DNA of 64,000 nucleotides from JAEZDC01 sp036676415. Lineage in GTDB: Bacteria > Bacteroidota > Bacteroidia > Chitinophagales > Chitinophagaceae. The stretch is taken from contig JAKFCX010000007.1 in the NCBI GenBank assembly GCA_036676415.1, forward strand, positions 1-64,000, read 5' to 3'. Positions 33,145 to 43,224 of the stretch are shown here, piece after piece. Below the pieces are notes generated by a model. It saw only the letters and a program-made list of their open reading frames with translations. It ran no database searches and had not been told where the DNA came from. A program made the position numbers and the translations under genes. Position 1 is the first letter of the stretch, and each line of letters starts with the position of its first letter.

Positions 33145-34353
33145 ATGACAAAGATCTACACACTTATCCTGATCGCTGCTATTACATTTTCCTCCTGTAA
33201 AACAGCCAGCAAAGCCTTTGAAAAAGGCGATTATGAAGATGCCGTTTCGTTAGCAGTAAAGAAACTCCAGAAGAATGGTAACGATGATGCCACGAAAGCA
33301 TTGTTGAAAAATGCTTATACGCTTGCGGTGCAGGAACACGAAGCTGTAATCCGGAATCTCTCTAATAGTTCAAGTGATAGCAGGTACGAAAAGATTTATA
33401 ATGAGTACCGGAAACTGCAGAATCTATATGAGTCAGTACGTAATTCTCCTGAAGCATCTAATGTTGTAACTGCTGTAGATTATTCATCTTATGTACAAAC
33501 CTTCAAGGAAAAAACCGGTGAAGTGTATTTTGATAGAGGGTTGTCTCTGATGCAGAATGGAGATAAGGCCTCTTTTCGTAAAGCTTATGCAGAATTGAAA
33601 ACAGCTTACCGGTTCAAAAATGATGGCCAGGTAAAACAAAAATTAGATGAAGCCTATGAAGGTGCTGTGGTAAGAGTGTTACTACTTACTGACAATAACG
33701 TTTATGATAATGGGTTTGGTTCAGGAAGTTATTATGGCAATGGAATGTATGGCAGCAATAGCTATAACAATTATAACACTACCTACCAGATCCGGAACTT
33801 CCAGGAAGACCTTGTACGGAACTTACGTTATCAATCCAGCAGTGAATTTGTTCAGTTCATTACAGACTGGGAAACAAGAAACAATAATGTTCAACCAGAT
33901 GAAATCATTGAAATGCGTTTGGGAAGACTGGATATGGGCCGTTCTTATGATGAAACCAATTCAAGGGACGTTTCAAAACAGATCATCACAAGAACCATTG
34001 TTTACAAACCCGATTCTGTAGTGAATGAATACGCTAATGTTTATGCAAGGATTAATATTACCCGCAGAAATATTGTTTCGTATGGAGATCTGAATATCAC
34101 TGCAAGAGATGGTAACGGTAAATATTTGTGGAGTGATATTATAAGAGGTGAAACCAGGTCTGTTATAGAGTTTGCAAGTTATACAGGAGATCAAAGAGCA
34201 TTAAGTGAAAGCGATAAGGCCTTGATCAATAACAGGCAACAGAATTCATACAATAATAACAACAGGAGGGAGGATATATTCAGAGAACTGTTACGACAAA
34301 TTGAATATGAAGCATCAAACCGGTTCCGAAATTATTACAGCAGGTATTATTGA
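33145..34353 (+). CDS. Lipoprotein with helical repeats, unknown function
   Basis: 402 residues. The lipobox ITFSSC puts Cys18 at the lipid site. The first ~190 residues look helical and TPR-like (AFEKGDYEDAVSLAVKKLQK, LSLMQNGDKASFRKAYAELK). A Gly/Tyr/Asn-rich linker follows (GFGSGSYYGNGMYGSNSYNN), then a beta-rich domain (ITRTIVYKPDSVVNEYANVY) and an Asn-rich tail. Common in Bacteroidota as a conserved lipoprotein of unknown role, probably outer membrane. Followed by a terminator. Confidence 0.7.
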   Translation: MTKIYTLILIAAITFSSCKTASKAFEKGDYEDAVSLAVKKLQKNGNDDATKALLKNAYTLAVQEHEAVIRNLSNSSSDSRYEKIYNEYRKLQNLYESVRNSPEASNVVTAVDYSSYVQTFKEKTGEVYFDRGLSLMQNGDKASFRKAYAELKTAYRFKNDGQVKQKLDEAYEGAVVRVLLLTDNNVYDNGFGSGSYYGNGMYGSNSYNNYNTTYQIRNFQEDLVRNLRYQSSSEFVQFITDWETRNNNVQPDEIIEMRLGRLDMGRSYDETNSRDVSKQIITRTIVYKPDSVVNEYANVYARINITRRNIVSYGDLNITARDGNGKYLWSDIIRGETRSVIEFASYTGDQRALSESDKALINNRQQNSYNNNNRREDIFRELLRQIEYEASNRFRNYYSRYY

Positions 34354-34375
34354 TAGTTGATAGTCGAGTAAATTG

Positions 34376-34406
34376 AAATCCTCAAAGATAATTTGAGGAT
34401 TTTTTG
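34376..34406 (+). terminator. Terminator after the 33145 lipoprotein
   Basis: AAATCCTCAAA pairs with TTTGAGGATTT around GATAA, followed by T-run. Confidence 0.85.
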
Positions 34407-34446
34407 TTGAAATGACTTTTATGATCGTTGAGTGGATTAAAAGCCA

Positions 34447-35484
34447 TTACCAGCTTCGACTTTTTCTTAATATAAATCTTCTCTCTACTATATGCCATGA
34501 TGCCAGTGCAAGTGGTATTGTAATTAGGCTGCTATACAATATGTGCAACCATGGATTGGTATCATACCCTGTTGTTAGCAATACTAGTTGCTGTATCGGA
34601 AAAGCGTATAAATAAAAGCCATAAGAAATATCATTTCCTTTCAGGTCAATGATTTGTTTTGCATTGCCAATCACCAGGATGGTATAACCTATACCAAGGG
34701 TAAGTAATATTTCTTTTATTGACTGGTTGGGTATGATATAAAAACAGGCCCAAACAAGGATCACATAATGCAACTTGAATTGATGGTATTTTTTAAAAAA
34801 GTGTAAAAGACAGCCCAGGTAAAAATAACTTCCGAATAACAGGTATGCATCGATCGTATCACTTTTATCATTCATTGAAAAATAAATGCCTCTGGCAATA
34901 CATAGAACGATGAAACCTCCTACAAGCAATATCCGGTTAGAGAAGAATGAATGAAAACGAATTAGTGTCAACACTAAATAAAATTTAATCTCCAGTAAAA
35001 TGGTCCATAGTGAAGCATTCACAGCAGTGTTACGTAAGCTGGTAAAAACACCATCTATATGATACTGCATCGTAAAAAGAGAACTGTTCTTTATCAGGTA
35101 AATCCATGGACTGCTTTGAAAAAGGTAATCTTTTAAACTAAAGTTGGTTACAACTGCACCCATCACAAAGCAAAAGAGATTTACCACAACAAGTCCAGGC
35201 CATATACGCAGGAACCGCTTCCATAAATAATGCTTAATCGTTCCTGAGTTTAAAAGACTTTGGGTTACCAGGTAGCCACTTATTGTAAAGAATATTGAAA
35301 GACCAATGTCGCTGAAGATAAGTCTTGAAGTTCCATAGGAGATTGTTGGTTGTAAAAGCCCCTTATCTAATATTCCGAAAGAGTGTGACAACAACACTCC
35401 AAAAGCTGCCAAAAGTCTTAACAGGTCAAAATTATTCCTGCGATTATCAGGAGTAACAGCCACTTTATTTGTTCCGTCTTGCAT
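34447..35484 (-). CDS. Acyltransferase family 3 (OafA/NodX-like) membrane protein
   Basis: 345 residues from ATG 35484; a TTG four codons earlier is possible. About ten membrane helices. The N-terminal NNFDLLRLLAAFGVLLSHSF has the family His, and ISGYLVTQSLLNSGTIKHYL and WKRFLRIWPGLVVV are typical of acyltransferase 3. Such enzymes O-acetylate sugars of surface polysaccharides. The start overlaps the amidohydrolase 3' end by 20 bp, so translation is likely coupled. Confidence 0.88.
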   Translation of the reverse strand: MQDGTNKVAVTPDNRRNNFDLLRLLAAFGVLLSHSFGILDKGLLQPTISYGTSRLIFSDIGLSIFFTISGYLVTQSLLNSGTIKHYLWKRFLRIWPGLVVVNLFCFVMGAVVTNFSLKDYLFQSSPWIYLIKNSSLFTMQYHIDGVFTSLRNTAVNASLWTILLEIKFYLVLTLIRFHSFFSNRILLVGGFIVLCIARGIYFSMNDKSDTIDAYLLFGSYFYLGCLLHFFKKYHQFKLHYVILVWACFYIIPNQSIKEILLTLGIGYTILVIGNAKQIIDLKGNDISYGFYLYAFPIQQLVLLTTGYDTNPWLHILYSSLITIPLALASWHIVERRFILRKSRSW

Positions 35485-36748
35485 AATCAAATACAAGCTG
35501 GCAAAAAGCTTTTACACCCAGATCAAGCCTGCTGTCATCAATAAAAAAATCCGGTGTATGATGAGGTGCTGCTTTTTTGGAATCAGTGCCTGTTGGCATT
35601 CCACCTAAATAAAAAAAGAAGCCTGGTATCTTTTCCTGGAAGAAAGAAAAATCTTCTGCACCCGTTTGCCAATTCATCTGTTTTACATTCTGATTGCCGG
35701 CAGCTTTTTGTAACGAGGGTATCATCAACTCAACAAGCGAAGGATCATTATAAGTTACCAGCGTCTTATTTTCCAGAGTTATCTCAGCTTTAGCACCATT
35801 CATTGTTGCAATTGATTCTGCAATATTCTTTACCTGTGCAAGCACCGATTTACGAATTGACGAGTCAAGGTTTCTAATCGTTCCCAGCATTTCTGCTTCT
35901 TCGGGAATAATATTAAATCGAACACCACTATGAATTGCTCCAACAGTAACCACAACAGGAGCTTTAGTAAGATCACTTTCACGGCTCACAATTCCCTGTA
36001 AAGCCTGGATGATCTGTGATGAAACATAAATCGGATCAACACCTGACCATGGTTGTGATCCGTGAGAACCCTTTCCCTTTACTTTAATTTTAAACAGATC
36101 AGCAGAAGCCATAAAGGCTCCTGATTTATATTGGATCGTTCCCGATGGTGTTTCTGCATTAATGTGCATTCCGAATATAACTTCTGCTTTTGGATTGTTT
36201 AACACTCCTTCCTTAACCATCAATGAAGCTCCACCTTCTTCACCTTCAGGTGCACCTTCTTCGGCAGGTTGGAAAAGAAATACCACTGTTCCAGGAACTT
36301 CTGCTCTCATCTTTGCTAGCACTTCTGCAGCACCCATTAACATAGCTGTATGTGCATCATGACCACATGCATGCATTACACCAACTTTTTGCCCGTTATA
36401 ATCTGCCGTAACCTTTGAAGCGAAAGGTATGTTTACTCTTTCTGTTACAGGTAATGCATCCATATCGGCACGAAGTGCAACGACAGGTCCTGGTTTTCCG
36501 CCCTTTAAAATTCCAACAACTCCTGTTTTCGCAATACCGGTTCTTACTTCGATGCCAAGAGATTTAAGATGATCTGCGACTTTTTTTGCAGTATTGAATT
36601 CCCGGTTTGATAATTCCGGGAATTGATGAAAATGTCGTCTCCACTCAATCACTTTTGCATTTACATTCTTAATTTCTGTATCAAGCGCTGCAGGTTGAGC
36701 CAGTGCTGATAATGGAAACAGCATTACACCCATTATATTTTTTCTCAT
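35465..36748 (-). CDS. M20-family amidohydrolase, exported
   Basis: 427 residues. An N-terminal signal (MRKNIMGVMLFPLSALAQ) suggests export. M20D/HipO-type metal motifs: RADMDALPV, HACGHDAHTAML, PAEEG and MHINAETPSG, then the C-terminal HHTPDF. Members cleave N-acyl amino acids such as hippurate or IAA-conjugates; exact substrate unknown. A helical dimerisation insert lies in the middle (GSHGSQPWSGVDPIYVSSQI). First gene of the pair with the acyltransferase. Confidence 0.9.
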   Translation of the reverse strand: MRKNIMGVMLFPLSALAQPAALDTEIKNVNAKVIEWRRHFHQFPELSNREFNTAKKVADHLKSLGIEVRTGIAKTGVVGILKGGKPGPVVALRADMDALPVTERVNIPFASKVTADYNGQKVGVMHACGHDAHTAMLMGAAEVLAKMRAEVPGTVVFLFQPAEEGAPEGEEGGASLMVKEGVLNNPKAEVIFGMHINAETPSGTIQYKSGAFMASADLFKIKVKGKGSHGSQPWSGVDPIYVSSQIIQALQGIVSRESDLTKAPVVVTVGAIHSGVRFNIIPEEAEMLGTIRNLDSSIRKSVLAQVKNIAESIATMNGAKAEITLENKTLVTYNDPSLVELMIPSLQKAAGNQNVKQMNWQTGAEDFSFFQEKIPGFFFYLGGMPTGTDSKKAAPHHTPDFFIDDSRLDLGVKAFCQLVFDYARRNK

Positions 36749-36785
36749 GTAGGAGTATTTGTTGAATGAAAGGTGAATTTATAAA

Positions 36786-38294
36786 TCATTTCTTAATGAA
36801 TGTATAAGGATCATACTCTACAAACTCGTTGGCTTTAATGTCAACAGAAACAACCTTTCCTTTATCAGATTTGAATTTGATGGCAAAGATGCCGTACTCA
36901 ATATTATCATACTTCAGCAGCCATTCATCATTATCCATATATTCCATTCTTGCGGTAAGATTATTATGCGAGTGAAATTTCAACTTAAGCTTTCCTGCGT
37001 TTTGAGTTATAGTAAGTTTACCATACAACGGGTTGTGATATTCACCGGTATATGCATCGTACGAAAGTGAAGGCTTAGTTTTATTCGTTCTTGACTCCCA
37101 GGTTTTAATCTCAGCTAATTGCTTTTGCATATCTCGGTTAAAGGCAGCTAGTTGCTGATGGCTCCTGTTAACAAAAGGCACATCTAAATAAGCATCCATC
37201 ACCTGATAACGCAATAGCTCAAAAAAATTCTGATTATCGTTATTGGTGAGTATAGCAATTCCTAATCTTTCTTCAGGGATAAAAGCCACACCACTCACCA
37301 TTCCTGCTGCACCACCGGTATGTGAGTATACTTGTCTGCCATTATAATCAGCAACACCGACACCTAAACCATAACCACGAAAATGAATGGGATACACAGG
37401 AGATTTTCTGCTACTGGTAATAATGCTAACATCTCTTGATTTTTGTAATACAGGCCATGGAATTACTTGTTGTCCATTGATTTTTCCGCTGTCAAGTTGA
37501 ACCATCAGCCACTTGGCAAGATCATTTACATTGCTCACAATACTTGCTGCTGGAGCAAGATTATCCCAACGGTCAAAAGGAACTGTTTGTAATGTGCCTG
37601 AATAATTGGTGGTATACGGTAAAGCAACATTTGGTCTTTGTGAAATACCTGCAGAAAGTGCATGGGTATTGGTCATCCCTACAGCCTTGATCAATGAATC
37701 ATACACATATACTTCCCAGGGCTGGCCAGTTACTTTTGGTATTACTTCTCCTGCAGTAAGATAACAACTGTTGCAATAGCCATAATCCTGCCTGAATAAT
37801 CCGACAGGTTTTAATAAACGCATTCTCTTCATGATCTCTTTGCGAGAAAGATTACTGTTCCAGAAAGTAAAATCTCCCTGGAAAGTTTTAGTGCCAATTC
37901 GATGTGTGAGCAGGTCTCGGATCGTTGTTAGTTCTGTAGTTGTTTTATCATAAAGTTTAAAATCAGGAAAATACTTTGTGATCTTATCATTCAGCGACAA
38001 CTTTTTTCTATACTCAAGATTGGCCAATGCAATACCGGTAAACAGTTTTGTATTACTTGCTATCATGAACAATGTGTTCTCGTCTACGGGATCGTTTTTC
38101 TGAATATCTTTCACACCATAACCCTTCATCAATACAACTTGTCCATCTTTCACAATAACAATACTTAAACCCGGAACCTGCCAGTCTTTCATTCCTTGTT
38201 GGATGTAATTATCAAGACTGTCTTTAATAAATAATGGCTGAGCATAGATCGAAAACCCAATGCAGGTAAATAAGAGCGTAAACAGATATCTCAT
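36786..38294 (-). CDS. Serine hydrolase (class C beta-lactamase/AmpH-like) with C-terminal domain
   Basis: 502 residues from ATG 38294. Signal peptide ending IYAQ. The penicillin-binding fold has SNTK (Ser80-Lys83), YGYCN as the YxN motif and HTGGAAG as the KTG equivalent. After ~370 residues a DUF3471-like beta domain follows (SYDAYTGEYHNPLYGKLTIT). Relatives include peptidoglycan DD-peptidases and esterases; antibiotic hydrolysis is not implied. Same strand as the amidohydrolase, 37 bp upstream, so they may form one transcript. Confidence 0.88.
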   Translation of the reverse strand: MRYLFTLLFTCIGFSIYAQPLFIKDSLDNYIQQGMKDWQVPGLSIVIVKDGQVVLMKGYGVKDIQKNDPVDENTLFMIASNTKLFTGIALANLEYRKKLSLNDKITKYFPDFKLYDKTTTELTTIRDLLTHRIGTKTFQGDFTFWNSNLSRKEIMKRMRLLKPVGLFRQDYGYCNSCYLTAGEVIPKVTGQPWEVYVYDSLIKAVGMTNTHALSAGISQRPNVALPYTTNYSGTLQTVPFDRWDNLAPAASIVSNVNDLAKWLMVQLDSGKINGQQVIPWPVLQKSRDVSIITSSRKSPVYPIHFRGYGLGVGVADYNGRQVYSHTGGAAGMVSGVAFIPEERLGIAILTNNDNQNFFELLRYQVMDAYLDVPFVNRSHQQLAAFNRDMQKQLAEIKTWESRTNKTKPSLSYDAYTGEYHNPLYGKLTITQNAGKLKLKFHSHNNLTARMEYMDNDEWLLKYDNIEYGIFAIKFKSDKGKVVSVDIKANEFVEYDPYTFIKK

Positions 38295-38356
38295 CAATGA
38301 AATTTAAAAGGAAGGTAGAGATTTCATTGCAGAGAACAAACAGGAGCGACAGAATA

Positions 38357-39046
38357 TCAATCAGGATATTCGTCAGAGCCTAACACCCATAAAAAGGATT
38401 GAATATCGATCATATCTTTCGGATGAAGATCAACAAGGTCTGCTCCAACCTGTTCAGCAAAGCCAAGATAGTTATTGTACGTTTCCCAATTTGGCCTTGA
38501 TGTATATTGAAAATTGAAATCATATTTCTCTGCTGCAATTTTAGTGACCCGTGGTTTCAAAAAGATATGCTCCACGGGATTAGCAATAAAACCGAACACT
38601 GTTACCAATGGCCAGGTAAGTACTCGTGTTTGTTTCCTGGGGAGGCTCGCTACAGCTGCTGTCCATTCTTCAAAACGTTTTTGCAGTTTACCGCTGCCGT
38701 AAACATATTTGTATAGACCTTCTGCAAATATTTTTGCTCCTTCTTCTGATTTAATGGCATCCCGCAAAGCCATTTTTTCGAATGAAAAGAGAAGGTTTGT
38801 TTTTGATTCGATTCTTGCTGCACGACTGGCTATCTCTATGAATTCACCTTCATCCAGTAATCTTTTATATTCTTTCTTGTTCAGCATTTCCATCCATAAT
38901 ACATGTGCTTCCCATTTATAACCTCTTTCCCAGTCATAATATTTTTGTGTATCAAACCCTTTCTTAAAATAGAATAGAAATTTTTTTCTGCAGTTGCTTC
39001 CTGACTGCTTTACGGGATTACTCTTCGATAGGATGCCTGTTTTCAT
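38357..39046 (-). CDS. Conserved protein of unknown function
   Basis: 230 residues from ATG 39046 (MKTGILSKSNPVKQSGSNCR); the frame extends to 39118 without support. Soluble, helical. The centre is basic with Trp/Tyr-rich YYDWERGYKWEAHVLWMEML. The end HPKDMIDIQSFLWVLGSDEY is a pattern I have seen closing hypothetical proteins of several phyla, but I cannot attach a function. Neighbours (serine hydrolase, gcvP) do not help. Confidence 0.6.
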   Translation of the reverse strand: MKTGILSKSNPVKQSGSNCRKKFLFYFKKGFDTQKYYDWERGYKWEAHVLWMEMLNKKEYKRLLDEGEFIEIASRAARIESKTNLLFSFEKMALRDAIKSEEGAKIFAEGLYKYVYGSGKLQKRFEEWTAAVASLPRKQTRVLTWPLVTVFGFIANPVEHIFLKPRVTKIAAEKYDFNFQYTSRPNWETYNNYLGFAEQVGADLVDLHPKDMIDIQSFLWVLGSDEYPD

Positions 39047-39112
39047 AGGTTCATTTCGGAATCGTATTGAAAGAATCAGGCCAATGCATACCTTGTTGAT
39101 TGATAGGAAATA

Positions 39113-39154
39113 GCACAAGAGTGCGACGCAACGATGTGTAATAGCAGCAATAGC
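39113..39154 (+). repeat. GACGCAA repeat, copy 10
   Basis: Full-type copy: CACAAGAGTGCGACGCAACG, ATG, then AATAGCAGCAATAGC. Between gcvP and the 38357 gene. Confidence 0.7.
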
Positions 39155-39164
39155 TTTTGCTCAA

Positions 39165-39194
39165 ACAAAAAAGCCCTGCATTGCTGCAAGGCTT
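39165..39194 (-). terminator. gcvP terminator
   Basis: On the minus strand AAGCCTTGCA pairs with TGCAGGGCTT (one T.G) around GCAA, followed by six T. Confidence 0.8.
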
Positions 39195-39214
39195 CTATTT
39201 ATCATTCATTTTAT

Positions 39215-42103
39215 TTATTCAGCATAACTCTCCATCGGCTCACAGGTACAGATCAAATTCCTATCTCCATAAGTGTTATTAATTCGACCGATGGACGGCC
39301 AGAATTTATTGTGCCTGATATATGACAAAGGAAATGCAGCCTGTTGTCTTGTATAAGGTTTACTCCAGTCGTCAACAACAACTACGGATTGTGTATGAGG
39401 TGCATTCTTTAAGGCATTATTTGCTTTATCACTCTTTCCATCTTCGATCGCTTTTATCTCATCATAAATGCTGATGAGTGCTTCACAAAAACGATCCAGC
39501 TCAGCCTTGTCTTCACTCTCTGTTGGCTCTATCATAATCGTTCCCGGAACAGGAAAACTCATTGTCGGTGCATGAAAACCATAATCCATCAAACGTTTTG
39601 CAACATCTTCTGCTTCTATGCCCGTTACATTTTTAAACGGACGAAGATCAACAATGAACTCATGTGCACAAACACCATGATTGCCGGTATAAAGAATTGG
39701 ATAATACTTCTGCAATCTCGCTCTCATGTAATTGGCATTGAGAATGGCATACTCAGTTGATTTTTTCAATCCTTCACTTCCCAGCATTTTGATATACGCA
39801 TAAGAAATTAACAGGATAGAAGCAGAACCAAACGGAGCAGCACTAACAGCACCTGCACGATTTGGAACCATTGGCTTTTGATCACCTGTTACATGGCCCG
39901 GTAAATATGGTGCAAGATGTTCGGCTACACAAATTGGTCCCATTCCTGGTCCCCCACCACCATGAGGGATGGCAAATGTTTTATGCAGGTTAAGGTGACA
40001 AACATCGGCACCAATTGTTGCAGGAGAAGTTAATCCAACCTGTGCATTCATATTAGCACCATCCATATAAACTTGCCCGCCATTCTGGTGAATGATCTCA
40101 CACACTTCTTTTATTCCTTCTTCAAACACACCATGTGTTGATGGATAGGTTACCATCAGGCACGAAAGATTTTCTTTGTGCTGTTCAGCCTTTAACTTAA
40201 GGTCGTCCACATCGATATATCCATCAGGAGTACTTTTTACAACCACTACTTTCATTCCAGCTAATACTGCTGAGGCAGGATTTGTTCCATGTGCACTCAT
40301 AGGTATCAGTACAACATTCTTATGTGGATTGCCATTTCCGATATGATAATTTCTTATCGCAAGCAATCCTGCATATTCACCCTGAGCACCGCTGTTTGGT
40401 TGTAAACTACAGGCTGCAAATCCGGTGATCTTACAAAGATCGTTGGCCAACTCTTGTATCATGTAATGATAACCTGCAGCCTGGTCGTTTGGAACAAATG
40501 GATGAATTTTTGCCCAATGGGCCCAGCTTAATGGGATCAATTCTGTAGCTGCATTCAGTTTCATTGTACAACTACCTAATGAAATCATCGAAGTATTCAA
40601 AGAAAGATCCTTGTTCTCCAGTGATTTCATATAACGCATCATTTGTGTTTCACTATGATGCGTATTGAAAACGGGATGTGTTAGATATTTTGATTCTCTG
40701 CGAAATGCTTTCGGAATATGATCGTAAGAATGATCAGCATCAAATGTTACTTCAGCAATGTCTTTACTCGCTACTTCCTGGAAAATGCCAATGATGTCCA
40801 ACACATCAGCTTGAGTGGTAGTTTCATCAACTGAAATACCAACACGATCATTTTCTTCAAAATAACGGAAGTTCACTCCACGACTTTCTGCTATGCTCCT
40901 GATTTTTGCTGCATCGGTTACATCGACAATGATTGTATCAAAATAACTTTTATGCCTGATGTTGTAACCAGCTTCTGTAAGTTCTGCAGCCAATGTTCCG
41001 GCTAATAAAGAAACTCGTTTAGCGATATTCTTCAATCCTTCTGCACCATGAAATACTGCATACATAGCAGCCATGTTAGCCAGTAATGCCTGTGCCGTGC
41101 AGATATTTGATGTTGCTTTTTCTCTTTTAATATGCTGCTCTCTTGTTTGCAAAGCCATCCTGAGAGCCCTGTTATTCTGGGCATCTACACTCACGCCAAT
41201 AATTCTTCCGGGTATACCTCTTTTAAATTCATCTTTTGTTGCAAAAAACGCTGCATGTGGACCACCATAACCCAAAGGCACTCCAAATCTTTGTGCAGAA
41301 CCAATGGCAACATCAGCACCTAATTCACCAGGAGGAGTTAACAACGTTAGCGCTAAAAGATCTGTTGCCATCACAACATAAGCACCCATGCCGTGCATTC
41401 TTTCAATAAAGCCACGATAATCATCTACAGCACCTTCATTGTTTGGATATTGTAAAATCGCTCCAAAATAAGATTCATTGATAGGGTCGGTTGAATAATC
41501 TCCAAACACTAATTGTATTCCCAAAGGCTCAGCTCTTGTGAAAAGTACATCTGTTGTTTGAGGGAAAATATTTTTATCGACGAAGAAAAAAGGCTTCTCT
41601 GCTTTCTCCCCTTTGTTTACATGGCTGAACAACATGGCCATAGCTTCAGCTGCAGCAGTGCCTTCATCGAGTAAAGATGCATTGGCAATTGGTAAAGCAG
41701 TAAGATCGCTCACCATGGTTTGAAAGTTCAGTAAACTTTCCAAACGTCCCTGTGAGATCTCAGCCTGGTACGGAGTGTATTGTGTATACCATCCCGGGTT
41801 TTCAAAAAGATTACGCAATATTACAGAGGGAGTGATGGTGTCATAATATCCCTGGCCAATATATGTTTTATAAACTTTATTTTTCAGCGACACATCTTTC
41901 AAATGGTTCAGGTATTCAAACTCACTCATGGGTGAACCTGTTTCCAGCGTATTCGATAAACGAATAGATGAAGGAATCACTTTGCTGATGAGCGCATCAA
42001 TACTTTCTTCACCCAATTCTTTCAGCATAGCCTGTGTTTCGGCTTCATCCGGTCCAATATGTCTTGGAATAAACTCGTTGCGTTGTTGTTCAAAAAGATT
42101 CAT
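39215..42103 (-). CDS. gcvP: Glycine dehydrogenase (decarboxylating), P protein
   Basis: 962 residues, both halves fused as in most Gram-negatives. Decarboxylates glycine and loads the aminomethyl group on lipoyl-H protein. The N-half starts FIPRHIGPDEAETQAMLKEL, with YTPYQAEISQGRLESLLNFQ. The C-half has CTMKLNAATELIPLSW, PNSGAQGEYAGLLAIR and the PLP lysine in HLNLHKTFAIPHGGGGPG. The end MESYAE is typical. Complete, standard start. gcvH and gcvT are not here. Confidence 0.97.
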   Translation of the reverse strand: MNLFEQQRNEFIPRHIGPDEAETQAMLKELGEESIDALISKVIPSSIRLSNTLETGSPMSEFEYLNHLKDVSLKNKVYKTYIGQGYYDTITPSVILRNLFENPGWYTQYTPYQAEISQGRLESLLNFQTMVSDLTALPIANASLLDEGTAAAEAMAMLFSHVNKGEKAEKPFFFVDKNIFPQTTDVLFTRAEPLGIQLVFGDYSTDPINESYFGAILQYPNNEGAVDDYRGFIERMHGMGAYVVMATDLLALTLLTPPGELGADVAIGSAQRFGVPLGYGGPHAAFFATKDEFKRGIPGRIIGVSVDAQNNRALRMALQTREQHIKREKATSNICTAQALLANMAAMYAVFHGAEGLKNIAKRVSLLAGTLAAELTEAGYNIRHKSYFDTIIVDVTDAAKIRSIAESRGVNFRYFEENDRVGISVDETTTQADVLDIIGIFQEVASKDIAEVTFDADHSYDHIPKAFRRESKYLTHPVFNTHHSETQMMRYMKSLENKDLSLNTSMISLGSCTMKLNAATELIPLSWAHWAKIHPFVPNDQAAGYHYMIQELANDLCKITGFAACSLQPNSGAQGEYAGLLAIRNYHIGNGNPHKNVVLIPMSAHGTNPASAVLAGMKVVVVKSTPDGYIDVDDLKLKAEQHKENLSCLMVTYPSTHGVFEEGIKEVCEIIHQNGGQVYMDGANMNAQVGLTSPATIGADVCHLNLHKTFAIPHGGGGPGMGPICVAEHLAPYLPGHVTGDQKPMVPNRAGAVSAAPFGSASILLISYAYIKMLGSEGLKKSTEYAILNANYMRARLQKYYPILYTGNHGVCAHEFIVDLRPFKNVTGIEAEDVAKRLMDYGFHAPTMSFPVPGTIMIEPTESEDKAELDRFCEALISIYDEIKAIEDGKSDKANNALKNAPHTQSVVVVDDWSKPYTRQQAAFPLSYIRHNKFWPSIGRINNTYGDRNLICTCEPMESYAE

Positions 42104-42146
42104 TCTATATGCTATTTACGAAGTATGATTATTTAGTCAGCTTCAG

Positions 42147-42184
42147 AATTACTATTGAGCGTCTCTTGCGTCGCACTCTTGTAG
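42147..42184 (-). repeat. GACGCAA repeat, copy 11
   Basis: Minus strand: ACAAGAGTGCGACGCAAGAG then ACGCTCAATAGTAATTC, sharing the AATAGTAATTCT tail with copy 1. Upstream of gcvP. Confidence 0.65.
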
Positions 42185-42230
42185 TTTCTGTACTTTAATT
42201 TTACTGTTCATCTAATGAGCTGCATGTACA

Positions 42231-42270
42231 CTTTGTGTTCCGCTGTGCCTATGTGCCTCTGTGGTTGAAC
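42231..42270. repeat. CTGTGCCTATGTGCCTCTGT low-complexity block
   Basis: Near-repeats of a ~9-bp GTGCCTCT/GTGCCTAT word, ending GGTTGAACC, upstream of the DUF3667 gene. Confidence 0.5.
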
Positions 42271-42338
42271 CAAAATTTCGCCGCAAAGGTAATACTCACA
42301 AAGGCACTAAATTCATAAAGAGTTTGTACTTTTCCACT

Positions 42339-43160
42339 ATGCGTGCCGCCAACTGCTTAAATTGTGAACATCCTGTTACTCAAGGGCAAAGGTTCTGTTC
42401 TTTTTGTGGACAGAAAACGGCTGTTCACCGGTTATCGTTACATGATGTTGGCCATGAGGCCATCCATTATTTTACTCATGCCGATAAGGGTATATTTTCT
42501 CTACTCCGGCAATTGATAACCAGGCCTGGCAAAGTTGCCAGAGAGTATGTGGCCGGCAAACGTAGAACATACTTTCCTCCACTCAATTTCTTTTTGATTG
42601 TTGCGGCGATATATGTTTTTATGCTGACAACTGTTGCACCTTCTACCAAAGAGCACATTATTCCTTCTGAACAATTAGCCAGGTATGAAAATATTAAAGA
42701 TCCTGTGAAGAAGGCAGCAGTAGGTGCAATCCTGGAAAGAAGAGTTAAGTCGGCTCAGTTCATCAGTAAATACTCAAATTTCGTGGCAATGATCGCCACA
42801 CCATTGATCAGTTTTTTTCTTTGGTTGTTTTACCGAAAAGGCCGTTATAATTATACAGAACACCTTGTTGCGAACATGTATTTCTCAGGGTTTACCGTAT
42901 TGAGCTTTGCTTTGATTTTTGGGCCCATTATAAGGGTGTTTAATTTGAATAGCGGGTTTAATCTTGTTTTGCTGGCGTTTTTTCTTTTTGAGGTAGGCTA
43001 TAGATCGCTATCATATTATTATTTTATAAATAAGAAAACTCCCGGGTCTGCAGTTAAGGCGCTTTTAATTTCTTTGGCCGTCATTTTCATCTGGTTTATA
43101 TTGGTCTACATTGCAATTTATTCTTATGTAAGTAGCGGGTTCTGGGGTTTGCTTTCATAG
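42339..43160 (+). CDS. DUF3667 membrane protein with zinc-ribbon N-terminus
   Basis: 273 residues from ATG 42339. The N-terminal CLNCEHPVTQGQRFCSFCGQ has the paired CxxC of a zinc ribbon. The family block follows (VGHEAIHYFTHADKGIFSLL, PGKVAREYVAGKRRTYFPPL), then about four membrane helices. An earlier start at 42261 lies in repeat sequence. Function unknown; common single gene in Bacteroidota. Confidence 0.85.
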   Translation: MRAANCLNCEHPVTQGQRFCSFCGQKTAVHRLSLHDVGHEAIHYFTHADKGIFSLLRQLITRPGKVAREYVAGKRRTYFPPLNFFLIVAAIYVFMLTTVAPSTKEHIIPSEQLARYENIKDPVKKAAVGAILERRVKSAQFISKYSNFVAMIATPLISFFLWLFYRKGRYNYTEHLVANMYFSGFTVLSFALIFGPIIRVFNLNSGFNLVLLAFFLFEVGYRSLSYYYFINKKTPGSAVKALLISLAVIFIWFILVYIAIYSYVSSGFWGLLS

Positions 43161-43200
43161 CTATTTACTTCTGAAACCCCAAAAAAGTACGCTGGAGGTA

Positions 43201-43208
43201 TATCTTTG
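43201..43208 (+). promoter_or_regulatory. Promoter -7 box before the YkgJ gene
   Basis: TATCTTTG fits TAnnTTTG, 16 bp before ATG 43225. Confidence 0.5.
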
Positions 43209-43224
43209 CTGACTTACTAAAACG